From JBAZWV01 sp964393325 (GTDB taxonomy: Bacteria > Patescibacteriota > Patescibacteriia > 2-12-FULL-60-25): a stretch of DNA of 14,710 nt. Below, piece by piece: positions 1 to 8,323 of this stretch. The stretch spans positions 1-14,710 of the forward strand of contig CAYMTE010000020.1 in NCBI GenBank assembly GCA_964393325.1, read 5' to 3'. Within the stretch, counting starts at the first letter, position 1; every line of letters starts with the position of its first letter. The notes beneath the pieces were generated by a model. The model searched no databases and was not told where the DNA came from. It saw nothing but the letters and a program-made list of their open reading frames with translations. The translations under genes were made by a program, and so were the position numbers.

Positions 1-1190
1 CCGAATCCACGCTGCGCAACGCCCGCGCCAACGCGAGCCGTCTGACCGGTAAGGCGCGCAGCGTATCGCGGAATGTTGATTACCGCTCCGCCTCCATGCG
101 CAACATTAGATGCAAATTGCCCAAGAGTTGGAGAAATCGCTTTTGCCGCACTCACCGCAAACTCTACACCTGCGAGTAAAAACGCAACCGCGACGATAAA
201 ACTCGCGATCTCTTCGGGTTTACCGATCTCGTTCACAAATCCTGCTGTTGCGCCGGTTATTTCGGATGATTGCCGATTATATAAATCTGAAAATCCGCTT
301 CCGCCCTGCGCAATCGCGAGCGCGAGCCAAATAAAGAACGCCATCACAGGTCCAGAGACTAAAAAGCTGCTCAACCGATCCCAAAACTTTCCGGTAAACG
401 CCGAGAGCCCCTTCCCCATCTTCCCCGGAAGAGAAAGCGCAAAGAACGCCATCGGCGACATGATGAGGATCATCCAGAGCCCAATGATGCGATATAGGAT
501 AAACGCAACCATGATCACGAGAATCGTGAGCACGATACTCAACATGAAAATCGCAAGCAGCGATGCGACGAGCAGGTTGACGAGACTTTCAGAATCCGGA
601 ATGTTCTCGAGATCTGTTCGCAAACTTGTCGCTTTTGACAGCTTAAGCAAATTCACGAAGTTTCCACCCGCGGCAGGCTTAAACGCGTTCACGAAGGTGA
701 GCATCAAGACCTGCGAGAAGTCGATAAGAAGGCCGATGAGCGTCTTTGAAAAGTTGATCAACACCGCCATGAGCAACAATTTCGGCAATACCTTGCTGTA
801 ATGAAATTCGGAATACCCGATAATTGTGGAAAATGCCGACACGAGCAGCACGACGATAAAAAACATGTTCACAACGTCGCGGACAAGCACCCAACCCGTT
901 TCCACCGGCGCAGCATGAACAAAATTATTGTAACTCGCGAACTCAATAAGAATGTTCGTGAGCAAAATAATCAAGTTACCCAAGAATTCGATAATGACGT
1001 TGAGCAACGTTCCAAGCTGACCAAGCGCCCAGTTCCCGAGATCATCAAGTGGACCAGCAAATGCCTTGTCTGCAATCAAAAAACTTGCAGCGACAACTGC
1101 CGTTGTTAACAATCCGGCCTTGAAACGTCTTGAAGACGCCCACGCGAAAACGCGACGAAAGAGCCCTGACATTCCTCCTGTGGATTCCAT
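1..1190 (-). CDS. Polytopic membrane protein, VirB6/TrbL-like (partial, 3' end outside window)
   Basis: The minus-strand frame is open from the ATG at 1190 down to base 1 with no stop, giving at least 396 residues. It begins with a basic stretch (FRR, SRRFK), then a hydrophobic segment at about residues 25-40 ending in AFA before G46, which looks like a signal peptide with an AxA cleavage site. About six more hydrophobic segments follow, including the stretches NLIILLTNILIEF, NMFFIVVLLVSAF, LLLMAVLINFSKTLIGLL and IVLTILVIMVAFILY, and then a Gly/Ala-rich tail near the edge. The pattern resembles the large VirB6/TrbL-like proteins found beside type IV secretion or pilus ATPases in Patescibacteria; that role is inferred from topology and recollection, not from a catalytic motif. 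An alternative start is Met7, but the AGGAGGA before it sits too close to act as a ribosome site, and an extended -10 box lies 7 bases before the upstream ATG. The next gene is divergent. Confidence 0.8.
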   Translation of the reverse strand, partial: MESTGGMSGLFRRVFAWASSRRFKAGLLTTAVVAASFLIADKAFAGPLDDLGNWALGQLGTLLNVIIEFLGNLIILLTNILIEFASYNNFVHAAPVETGWVLVRDVVNMFFIVVLLVSAFSTIIGYSEFHYSKVLPKLLLMAVLINFSKTLIGLLIDFSQVLMLTFVNAFKPAAGGNFVNLLKLSKATSLRTDLENIPDSESLVNLLVASLLAIFMLSIVLTILVIMVAFILYRIIGLWMILIMSPMAFFALSLPGKMGKGLSAFTGKFWDRLSSFLVSGPVMAFFIWLALAIAQGGSGFSDLYNRQSSEITGATAGFVNEIGKPEEIASFIVAVAFLLAGVEFAVSAAKAISPTLGQFASNVAHGGGAVINIPRYAARLTGQTARVGAGVAQRGF

Positions 1191-1197
1191 CAAAAGA

Positions 1198-1206
1198 AGT
1201 ATACCA
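1198..1206 (-). promoter_or_regulatory. Extended -10 promoter of the VirB6-like gene
   Basis: On the minus strand the sequence reads TGGTATACT, an extended -10 (TGn plus TATACT). No good -35 is seen; CGTTTG lies at the 17-base spacing. The hexamer ends 7 bases before the ATG at 1190, so transcription should begin at or next to the start codon. Confidence 0.6.
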
Positions 1207-1216
1207 CATCCACATC

Positions 1217-1245
1217 TATCCAAACGAGGGAAAAACTGCTACGCT
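1217..1245 (+). promoter_or_regulatory. Probable promoter of the LCP-der-pth-dprA run
   Basis: TGCTACGCT (1237-1245) is an extended -10, with a weak -35 TATCCA at 1217-1222, 17 bases upstream. The same TGnTACGCT form occurs before truD. It lies 20 bases before the ATG at 1266, giving a leader of about 14 bases with no Shine-Dalgarno sequence. Confidence 0.45.
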
Positions 1246-1265
1246 CAACAGCAAACACCCCTACC

Positions 1266-2717
1266 ATGAAGGTTGATTTTCTGAACGGCCAGCAGGAGAC
1301 AAAAGCTCGTCGCACGACCGTCACGATTGCGGCGGTTTTTACGTTAATTGTTGGCCTTATTTCGGCAATTGGCGCCGGAGCGTCATATCGATCTGCCGCG
1401 CTCGGGACGAACGTTCTGGGCGAGATTTCGCATCTCCCGGTTATTGGTGATATCCGAAAACTCGTCCTCGGAGACGATATCCATGCCCAAGATCAAACAT
1501 CTACACCGGATGGGCAAATGAACATCATGCTCTTCGGCGTTGGCGGCGCAGGCCACGACGGATCACAACTCACAGACACGATCATTCTTGCTTCCATCGA
1601 TCTCAACGCGCACCGCGTCGGTCTCCTTTCGATTCCTCGCGACATGGCGTATCCGCTCGGAGGAACACGCTTCCAAAAGATCAACGCCGTGAATGCCTAC
1701 GCCGAGCAAGATCATCCCGGACAAGGCGCAACGTACGCCGGAAAAGCCATTGGCAAACTTCTCGGCGTTCGCGTCGACCATGTCCTTAAAATTGACTTCC
1801 GAGGATTTGAAAAATTCATTGACGCGCTCGGTGGTGTGGATATCACCGTCGAACGCAGCTTTGTCGACGAAGAATATCCAACCGAAGACGAGCAGTGGCA
1901 AACGGTGAGCTTTAAAAAAGGGCCGCAGCACATGAATGGCTCGCAAGCGCTCATCTTCGCGCGATCACGACACGGATCAAACGGTGAAGCCGGCGATTTC
2001 GCTCGCGCGCATCGACAGCAACTCGTCATCCAGGCCGTTCGCGAGAAGCTCCTCTCTCTCGGCGTCCTCGCGAATCCATCAAAACTCTCAGAGCTCTGGA
2101 GCGTCGTCTCAAATCACGTCCAAACAGACATGTCGCCCTGGGATGCCGTCAAACTTGCTCCGCTCGCCTCACAGGTTGATAAAAAGGATATCGTGAACCG
2201 CGTGCTCACGAATGGCGAAAACGGAGAGCTTATTGACGCGAACGTCGAAGGAAGCGGCTACATGTTGTTCCCTAAAAAACCGGACTGGTCTGAAATTCGT
2301 GCGATCGCCGCCAATCCGTTTGAAACGAAAGAAGAAAGCGAAGCAAAAGAACGTCCCGATGGCATCGTTCACATCGAGATTAAAAACGGCACAATTCGAA
2401 CAGGCTTTGCCGCACAGGTCGCCGATACGCTCAAACAAAAAGGATACCTCGTAACTTCAACAGGTAACGCCGCGCAAAAAGGATACGAACGATCTGTCAT
2501 TTTTGACCTCACCGGCGGAAAAAGACCCAACGAACTCGCGCGGCTTAAAAATATTTTGGACGCGAATGTTTCTTCCGTCCTTCCCGCGTGGCTCTCTGGC
2601 AGTACCTCGACACGCGTCGTTTACTCCGAAGGATTGAAAGCCGAACCGATTACCGCAACAACAAGTGAATTCCTTATTATCCTCGGCGAATCAAGCCTTG
2701 GGCTCATCCAAGAATAG
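1266..2717 (+). CDS. LCP-family (LytR-CpsA-Psr) envelope protein with LytR_C domain
   Basis: This 483-aa protein has a short cytoplasmic N-terminus ending in KARRTT, one membrane segment at about residues 18-42, and an extracytoplasmic LCP domain at about 80-260. Family landmarks are visible: NIMLFGVGG, the Asp of QLTDT, the Arg of SIPRD (R125), the ALGGVDI segment, and ARSRH with R233 and R235, which in LCP enzymes contact the pyrophosphate of the lipid-linked substrate. A second domain at about 366-455 (starting HIEIKNGT) fits LytR_C. LCP enzymes transfer glycopolymers from undecaprenyl-pyrophosphate carriers to the cell wall or to other acceptors; the substrate here cannot be told. The start ATG has no Shine-Dalgarno sequence but lies just after a -10 box. 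It heads a run in which der starts 2 bases after its stop. Confidence 0.9.
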   Translation: MKVDFLNGQQETKARRTTVTIAAVFTLIVGLISAIGAGASYRSAALGTNVLGEISHLPVIGDIRKLVLGDDIHAQDQTSTPDGQMNIMLFGVGGAGHDGSQLTDTIILASIDLNAHRVGLLSIPRDMAYPLGGTRFQKINAVNAYAEQDHPGQGATYAGKAIGKLLGVRVDHVLKIDFRGFEKFIDALGGVDITVERSFVDEEYPTEDEQWQTVSFKKGPQHMNGSQALIFARSRHGSNGEAGDFARAHRQQLVIQAVREKLLSLGVLANPSKLSELWSVVSNHVQTDMSPWDAVKLAPLASQVDKKDIVNRVLTNGENGELIDANVEGSGYMLFPKKPDWSEIRAIAANPFETKEESEAKERPDGIVHIEIKNGTIRTGFAAQVADTLKQKGYLVTSTGNAAQKGYERSVIFDLTGGKRPNELARLKNILDANVSSVLPAWLSGSTSTRVVYSEGLKAEPITATTSEFLIILGESSLGLIQE

Positions 2718-2719
2718 TT

Positions 2720-4174
2720 ATGCCCGCAAAACGCCTCCAACCGTTCCCGATCGTCGCACTTGTGGGACGAGCAAACGTCGGAAAATCCACCCTCTGGAAT
2801 CGCCTGACCGAAACAACAAAGGCGCTCGTTTCGAATATCCCGCACACGACACGTGATCGCAACTACGGCGTCGCGCTCTGGCGTGGTGAAGGCGTTGAAG
2901 TTGTTGATACCGGCGGAATGGACGCGGATCAAGGATCGGAAATCGGTCGCGGCATTCTCAAACAAGCTGCCTACGCCATCAAGGAAGCGGATCTCGTTCT
3001 CTTCCTCGTTGATGGAAAAGACGGCGTTCTTCCACAGGATCGAGATCTCGCAAAGAGCGTCCGCGCACTCAATAAAAACATCTTGCCCGTTGCCAACAAA
3101 ATCGATAACCCACGGCAACTGTCACTCGCGACGACCGAAGACATGTGGAGCCTAAGCCTCGGTGAACCCGTGGGCGTTTCAGCATCCATTGGACGCGGCG
3201 TCGGCGATCTCTTGGATCGCATCTGGGCGGAACTCGCAAAACGGAATAAGCCGCCGCAACCTATTCCTGACGAAAAAGGACTCAAGCTCGTCATTATGGG
3301 TCGTCCGAATGTCGGAAAATCGTCGCTCGTGAACGCAATTCTCGGCGAGGAACGCGTCATCGTCTCTCCTGTCGCGCACACCACGCGCGAGCCGCAGGAC
3401 ACGACGTTTGAATGGAATGGCGAACGTGTAACGCTTGTGGATACCGCCGGCATGCGCAAACGAAGCAACGTGGAGGCCGGGCTCGAGACCGCAGGACTGG
3501 AACGCAATCAACAGGCGCTCATGCAGGCCGACATCGCGCTCCTCGTGTTCGACGCGACGGAAGATCCCACCTCGCAAGACCGTCATCTCGCCGGTCTTCT
3601 GAAAGATGCGGGTCGTGGCCTTATTCTCGTTGCGAACAAATGGGATCTCGTGCCAAACAAAACATCAGACACGGCGGCCGAATACGAAGCCGTGATCCGA
3701 CAGTTATTCCCCTTTCTGGATTGGGCGCCCATGGTGTTTATCTCGGCGAAAGAAGGACTCCGCACCGACAAACTCCTCGATCTTGCATTCAAGATTCGTG
3801 AAGAACGGCAACGTCGCATCACGTATAACGCATTGCAACGATTCCTCAAGACGGTTGTTGCTCGTAAAAAACCGATCGCAACACTCGGCCCGTCTTCGCC
3901 GTACCTCCATGACGTGGAGCAGATCGGCATCGAACCGCCATCGTTTCTCATCACCGTTCGTGGTCACAAAGAATCCGTACATCCGTCATGGCTGCGCTAC
4001 TTTGAAAATCGTCTTCGCGAAAAGTTCGGTTTCGACGGAACTCCCATCATCGTCAAAGGACGAAATGTCCAAATGGGTCGACCGCGTACTGAAGAAATGA
4101 AAGACAAGAAGCCAAAGAAGCATCCATGGGCGCGCAAGCGAAAGCCTATCGGACGACGCGTTGGACGCTACTAA
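2720..4174 (+). CDS. der: Ribosome-assembly GTPase Der (EngA)
   Basis: This is a double GTPase that helps mature the 50S ribosomal subunit. Two G domains are visible in the 484 residues. The first has the P-loop GRANVGKST (16-24), DTGGM and NKID. The second has GRPNVGKSS (from residue 194), DTAGM and NKWD. A C-terminal KH-like domain follows, with the closing FGFDGTPI segment common in Der and then a Lys/Arg-rich tail that could bind rRNA. The first P-loop has Ala where Pro is usual (GRANVGKS rather than GRPNVGKS), which leaves the nucleotide-binding Gly, Lys and Ser intact. The ATG is only 2 bases after the LCP stop and has no Shine-Dalgarno sequence, so it is probably translated from a shared transcript. 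pth follows after 5 bases. Confidence 0.97.
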   Translation: MPAKRLQPFPIVALVGRANVGKSTLWNRLTETTKALVSNIPHTTRDRNYGVALWRGEGVEVVDTGGMDADQGSEIGRGILKQAAYAIKEADLVLFLVDGKDGVLPQDRDLAKSVRALNKNILPVANKIDNPRQLSLATTEDMWSLSLGEPVGVSASIGRGVGDLLDRIWAELAKRNKPPQPIPDEKGLKLVIMGRPNVGKSSLVNAILGEERVIVSPVAHTTREPQDTTFEWNGERVTLVDTAGMRKRSNVEAGLETAGLERNQQALMQADIALLVFDATEDPTSQDRHLAGLLKDAGRGLILVANKWDLVPNKTSDTAAEYEAVIRQLFPFLDWAPMVFISAKEGLRTDKLLDLAFKIREERQRRITYNALQRFLKTVVARKKPIATLGPSSPYLHDVEQIGIEPPSFLITVRGHKESVHPSWLRYFENRLREKFGFDGTPIIVKGRNVQMGRPRTEEMKDKKPKKHPWARKRKPIGRRVGRY

Positions 4175-4179
4175 GCCGT

Positions 4180-4740
4180 ATGAAGCTCATTGTTGGACTC
4201 GGAAATCCCGGAAAAGAATACGACGGCACGCGACATAATGCAGGATTTTTTGCCGTCGACGCCCTCGCAGATGCGCTGGGATTTGAATGGACGAAAGACG
4301 CGAAACGACACGCGCTCATCGCACACGGATCCATCGGAGACGAAACGCTCGTTCTCGCGAAACCGCAAACATTCATGAACGAATCCGGGTCGTCCGTCCA
4401 AGGATTCGTTACGTTTTATCATCTCGAACTGGAACACATCCTCGTTCTTCACGACGACATGGATCTTGAACCGGGCCGGATTTCGTTTACGATCAACGCC
4501 GGTCACGCAGGGCACAATGGCGTCCGTGATATTCAAGAACGACTTGGAACAAAAGGGATTGCCCGCCTTCGCATCGGCATTGGACGACCGGCGCAGAACA
4601 TCCCGCAAGAAGATTGGGTGCTCACAACGCCGCGCGGAGACGAAAAAACCGCCTATCTGCAGGGCGTCGAAGACGCATCGGACGCGGCACAAACGTGGAT
4701 CAACGAAGGTCTCACACAAGCAATGAATCAGTGGAACTGA
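4180..4740 (+). CDS. pth: Peptidyl-tRNA hydrolase
   Basis: Pth cleaves the ester bond of peptidyl-tRNAs dropped by stalled ribosomes and so returns tRNA to the pool. The protein is 186 aa, a usual length. It starts MKLIVGLGNPGKEY, so the ATG at 4180 was chosen over an in-frame start further upstream inside der. Active-site residues can be placed: N9 in GLGNPG, the catalytic H19 in TRHNAGF, the Asp pair at about 92-93 in LHDDMDLEPG, and N113 in AGHAGHNG. It lies 5 bases after the der stop with no Shine-Dalgarno sequence. Its stop is TGA, which helps show that the standard bacterial code is in use. Confidence 0.97.
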   Translation: MKLIVGLGNPGKEYDGTRHNAGFFAVDALADALGFEWTKDAKRHALIAHGSIGDETLVLAKPQTFMNESGSSVQGFVTFYHLELEHILVLHDDMDLEPGRISFTINAGHAGHNGVRDIQERLGTKGIARLRIGIGRPAQNIPQEDWVLTTPRGDEKTAYLQGVEDASDAAQTWINEGLTQAMNQWN

Positions 4741-4782
4741 CACATTGACATCTTCCGCATTTTTTGGAAGCGGTAGATATAT

Positions 4783-5916
4783 ATGTGGAACGAGGATCGC
4801 ATCGCCTGGCTGGCGCTTGCCTGGTTTTCTGGCTTCGGATCAAAAACCATCCGCAAGCTTCGCCAGCGTTTTCACCATGATGGCGCGAGATCATTACGCG
4901 CGACTCGAACGGAACTTCTCGAGCTTGGTGTTACCGAATATCAAACCGACGCATTTCTTCGATGGCGCGACGGGATAGATCCTAAGACGTTCGCGCGTCG
5001 ACTGGACGCAGAAGAGATTCGACTCGTACTACCGGGAGAAGACGAATATCCTGCACTCCTCGCCGAAACGCATGATCCCCCGCAGCAACTCTTTGTACGC
5101 GGCAACACGCTCGCTCTCCAGCGCCCTGTCGCCGTCGTCGGGACACGCGCGATGACGCCATACGGCGCGCGGGTGACGCGTCACATTGTCACAGAGCTCG
5201 TCGCCGGCGGCTGCGATATTCTTTCAGGTCTCGCGCTTGGCATCGACGCGACCGCGCATGCGTGCGCTCTCGATGCGCGCGGACATACGATCGCGATTCT
5301 CGCCGGAGGCATTAATGCTGACGCGATCTATCCGCGTCAAAACCTCTCTCTTGCCACTCGTCTTCTGAACGAAGGCGGAACAATCATTAGCGAACTTCCT
5401 CCAGGGACAGAAAGCTTACGACACCTCTTCCCGCTCCGGAATCGGATCATTGCCGCGCTCTCCATCGCCGTCATTGTCGTCGAAGCTGCGGAGTCCTCAG
5501 GATCACTCCTCACGGCAAAAATCGCTCTCGATCAAAATCGAGAGGTTTTTGCGGTTCCCGGCCCCATCACGAGCGAACAATCCCGAGGAACCAACACCCT
5601 CATCTCGCTTGGCGCAACGCCACTCCTTCAGGCGCAAGACGTTCTTGGAATCTTTCAAGGATCTCCCGCCGTTCAGCATCTACAACCACCAGCGCTCACC
5701 GCGGATGAGCAACGACTTCTTGAACTCCTCGGTCACCCCACCCCTATCGATGACCTTATTCGATCCACAGAAGAGCCTCCAGCCACGGTTACCGCACAAC
5801 TCGCCATGCTGGAGCTCCAAGGCTGTGTCGAGCGGCAAGGCGCGCAGCTCTACGTCAGAACTCCGCTCGGTACGCGGGGAATTCGCCCTATCACCGCGGA
5901 CGATCCGCTTCCTTAA
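4783..5916 (+). CDS. dprA: DNA-processing protein DprA (Smf)
   Basis: DprA binds incoming single-stranded DNA and loads RecA onto it during natural transformation. The 377-aa protein shows an N-terminal helical region (starting MWNEDRIAWLALAW) that fits the SAM/HhH part, then a Rossmann-like DprA domain from about 118 to 300. Landmarks there are VVGTRAMTPYGAR, LSGLALGIDATAH, ILAGGINADAIYP, LFPLRNRIIAAL, SGSLLTAKIAL, FAVPGPI and the GTNTLISLGA segment. The last 70 or so residues (LTADEQRLLELL onward) fit the C-terminal winged helix. It starts 42 bases after pth. A TTGACA lies at 4745-4750 but without a well-spaced -10, so reading from the upstream genes is likely. DNA uptake by competence is a plausible context in a CPR cell, but no other competence gene is in the window. 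Confidence 0.95.
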   Translation: MWNEDRIAWLALAWFSGFGSKTIRKLRQRFHHDGARSLRATRTELLELGVTEYQTDAFLRWRDGIDPKTFARRLDAEEIRLVLPGEDEYPALLAETHDPPQQLFVRGNTLALQRPVAVVGTRAMTPYGARVTRHIVTELVAGGCDILSGLALGIDATAHACALDARGHTIAILAGGINADAIYPRQNLSLATRLLNEGGTIISELPPGTESLRHLFPLRNRIIAALSIAVIVVEAAESSGSLLTAKIALDQNREVFAVPGPITSEQSRGTNTLISLGATPLLQAQDVLGIFQGSPAVQHLQPPALTADEQRLLELLGHPTPIDDLIRSTEEPPATVTAQLAMLELQGCVERQGAQLYVRTPLGTRGIRPITADDPLP

Positions 5917-5927
5917 TATATACCTGA

Positions 5928-5956
5928 TTGACACGAAACCTAATCCCCGATATCTT
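5928..5956 (+). promoter_or_regulatory. topA promoter
   Basis: TTGACA at 5928-5933 and TATCTT at 5951-5956 are separated by exactly 17 bases. The -10 ends 13 bases before the topA ATG, giving a leader of only a few bases without a Shine-Dalgarno sequence. It sits in the 53-base gap after dprA. Confidence 0.75.
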
Positions 5957-5969
5957 GCGAATCATTGCT

Positions 5970-8311
5970 ATGAAGCTTGTTATCGTCGAGTCTCCAACAA
6001 AGGCAAAGACCATTTCCCGATTTTTGGGCAAAGACTACAAAGTTCTTGCCAGTTTTGGCCATGTGCGCGACCTTCCAAAATCCAAGCTTGGAGTGGATGT
6101 CGAACACGGATTTGAACCAACCTACACCGTTTCCGCGGATCACAAAGCAAAAGTAAAAGAGTTGAAAAATGCGGCAAAAAAAGCTTCACACATATTACTC
6201 GCCACCGATGAAGATCGAGAAGGAGAAGCGATCTCCTGGCACATCGCCGCTATTCTAGATGTTGATCCAGCCACCGCGGAGCGNNNNNNNNNNCCGCAAC
6301 CCGGTTCGCAACGGAGGAGGACCGGGAAGGGGGGGCGATTTCGGGGCCCCTGGCCCAGTTGCTGGATCAGGAGCCGGAAAAACTCAAGCGCATCACATTC
6401 CACGAAATCACCGAGGAAGCGATCCGCCACGCCCTCGAACATCCACGCACGCTCGATCTTCGACTTGTTGACGCACAACAAGCGCGCCGCATCCTGGATC
6501 GTCTCGTCGGGTACAAACTCTCTCCGTTCTTGTGGCGCAAAGTGCGACGTGGTCTTTCTGCCGGCCGCGTGCAATCCGTCGCCGTTCGCCTTGTCGTAGA
6601 GCGTGAACGAGAAATCAAAGCGTTCGTTCCTCAAGAATACTGGTCCATCGAAGGAACGTTTCAAACGACGTCGAAGGAATCGTTTGATGCAAAGCTTCAT
6701 GCACTCGACGGGAAGACACTCGATAAGATGGCGATCGGCACAAAAGAAGACGCGGATAAACTTGTTGCGGAATTTTCTACCGCAACATTCACGATCGGCG
6801 CGGTGGAATCAAAAGAGAAGAAAGCCTCCCCTCCCGCCCCGTTCACCACCTCAACGCTTCAACAGGAAGCAAACCGTCGCCTTGGCTTTTCGGCAAAGCA
6901 AACGATGACCATTGCGCAAAAGTTGTACGAAGGTCTCGATATTGGCACGCAGGGCGCCGTCGGTCTCATCACGTACATGCGTACCGACTCGGTGAATCTT
7001 GCCGATAAATTTTTGAACGACGCGACGCAGTTTCTCTCGAAGGAATTCGGGAACGACTACGTTCTCTCAGAGCCTCGTCGTCACAAGACAAAGAGCAAGG
7101 GCGCGCAAGAAGCACACGAAGCCATTCGACCGACCGATCCGTCCCGCACGCCGGATGACGTTGCCGCGTATCTCGATCCTGGGCAACTCAAGCTATATAA
7201 GCTCATCTGGCAACGTGCGCTCGCAACGCAGATGCCGGACGCAAAACTTCTCGGAACCTCCGCGGATCTCGTCTCGGGACGCGGTATGTTCCGCGCGACC
7301 GGTCAGCGCGTGACGTTTGATGGATATCTCAAACTCTATCCGGATCAAGACAAGGATAAGTTTTTGCCGGAGCTCACAGAGGGTGATCGCGCACATGCGG
7401 AATCCATCGAGGGCAAACAGCACTTCACCGAACCTCCCGCGCGCTATTCCGACGCGACGCTCGTCAAAGCGCTCGAAGAAGATGGCATTGGTCGTCCGTC
7501 AACATATGCCTCGACGATTTCAACGATCATTGAACGCGGCTACGTGGAACGCGATGACAAAAAACGTCTCTTCCCAACAGACGTCGCGTTTGATGTGAAT
7601 GATCTCCTCGTCGCGCATTTCCCAGATATTGTTGATCTGGAATTCACCGCGCGCATGGAAGCCTCGCTCGACAATATCGCCGAAGGAACCATGGAATGGC
7701 GTCCGCTCCTTTCCGCGTTCTACGGACCGTTCGCCATGATCCTCGCCTCAAAAGAAAAGGAACTCGAAGCTGAGGCTCAACAAGAGGCCGCAGGACAGAT
7801 GTGTCCGACCTGCGGAAAACCGATGGTGGTTAAACGCGGACGATTCGGCAAATTCCTTGCCTGTAGCACGTATCCAGAATGCAAAGGAACAAAACCCATG
7901 CCCGGCGAAAAGCCGCGCGCCGAACCAGAGCCGACAGATGAAAAATGCCCAGCGTGCGGCGCCATGATGGTTAAAAAAGTCGGTCGCTACGGCCCCTTCC
8001 TTTCGTGCTCACGCTATCCGGAATGCAAGACGATCAAGAATATCGAAAAACCCGTTCTCGACTCCGAAGGGAATCCCGTCATGTGTCCAAAATGCAAACA
8101 AGGACACATCACGGAACGAAAATCGAAAAAAGGAAAAATCTTCTTTAGCTGTAATCGCTACCCGGAATGCGACCAGGCGTTTTGGGATCGTCCAACCGGT
8201 ACGCCGTGTCCGCAATGCCAATACCCCACCCTCACGCTCAAAGGGAAAAACAAAATCGTGTGTCCGAATGAAGGGTGCGGATACAAGGAAGATCGCGAAG
8301 ACGCGGGATAA
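5970..8311 (+). CDS. topA: DNA topoisomerase I, interrupted by an assembly gap
   Basis: This type IA enzyme relaxes negative supercoils by a transient 5'-phosphotyrosine link. The ATG at 5970 gives the usual start MKLVIVESPTKAKTI; a TTG further upstream in frame is the -35 box and is rejected. The Toprim domain is seen with Glu in VIVESPTK and TDEDREGEA (Asp/Asp/Glu, codons 80-84). A 10-N gap at 6284-6293 breaks the gene, and the frame after it is shifted relative to the frame before it. The right part continues through SAGRVQS and the active site GLITYMRTDS (Tyr codon at 6974-6976), and IGRPSTYA. It ends in four Cys4 zinc-ribbon units beginning near 7801, 7945, 8083 and 8206. Dropping the duplicated stretch gives a protein of about 744 aa, with the Tyr near residue 300. 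I treat it as one intact gene damaged by assembly, not as a true frameshift. Confidence 0.93.
6284..6293. other. Assembly gap of 10 N inside topA
   Basis: Ten N characters join two contigs within the Toprim region of topA. The number is probably a placeholder, since the two sides do not share a reading frame at this length and both encode the same part of the protein. Confidence 0.97.
6294..6391 (+). other. Probable chimeric or redundant contig end in topA
   Basis: In the right-hand topA frame, 6308-6391 encodes 28 codons (ATEEDREGGAISG..., ending LKR) that align without gaps to 6201-6284 on the left (ATDEDREGEAISW..., ending AER). The protein needs this motif once. The right copy has Gly for Glu, Gly for Trp and Pro for His at conserved places, with runs of G and C around 6329-6350, and it uses GAG, GAC and CGG codons where the left copy has GAA, GAT and CGA. 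It looks like an overlapping contig end carrying errors or sequence from a relative. Confidence 0.75.
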
Positions 8312-8323
8312 TCTCGCGCGAAC

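Noticed and set aside
73..801. Plus-strand open frame of 242 codons
   Set aside because: It lies opposite the VirB6-like gene, has an unnatural Ser/Asn/Pro-rich composition and no promoter, while the minus-strand frame gives clear membrane segments.
1172..1183. AGGAGGA as ribosome site for Met7 of the VirB6-like gene
   Set aside because: It abuts the ATG with almost no spacing, and no start codon lies 5-9 bases after it.
4738..4740. TGA recoded to glycine (code 25)
   Set aside because: pth ends at a normal family length at this TGA, the gene at 9184 also ends with TGA, and no gene has TGA inside it.
4745..4782. TTGACA and TAGATA before dprA as a promoter
   Set aside because: The two boxes are 23 bases apart and the -10 would end only 3 bases before the ATG. 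At 17-18 bases there is no A/T-rich hexamer.
5928..5969. Upstream TTG start for topA
   Set aside because: The TTG is the -35 box, and the family start MKLVIVESPTKAK begins at 5970.
6284..6599. Continuation of the left topA frame past the gap
   Set aside because: After the N run this frame reads nonsense; the topA protein continues in another frame, so this part is an artefact of the gap length.
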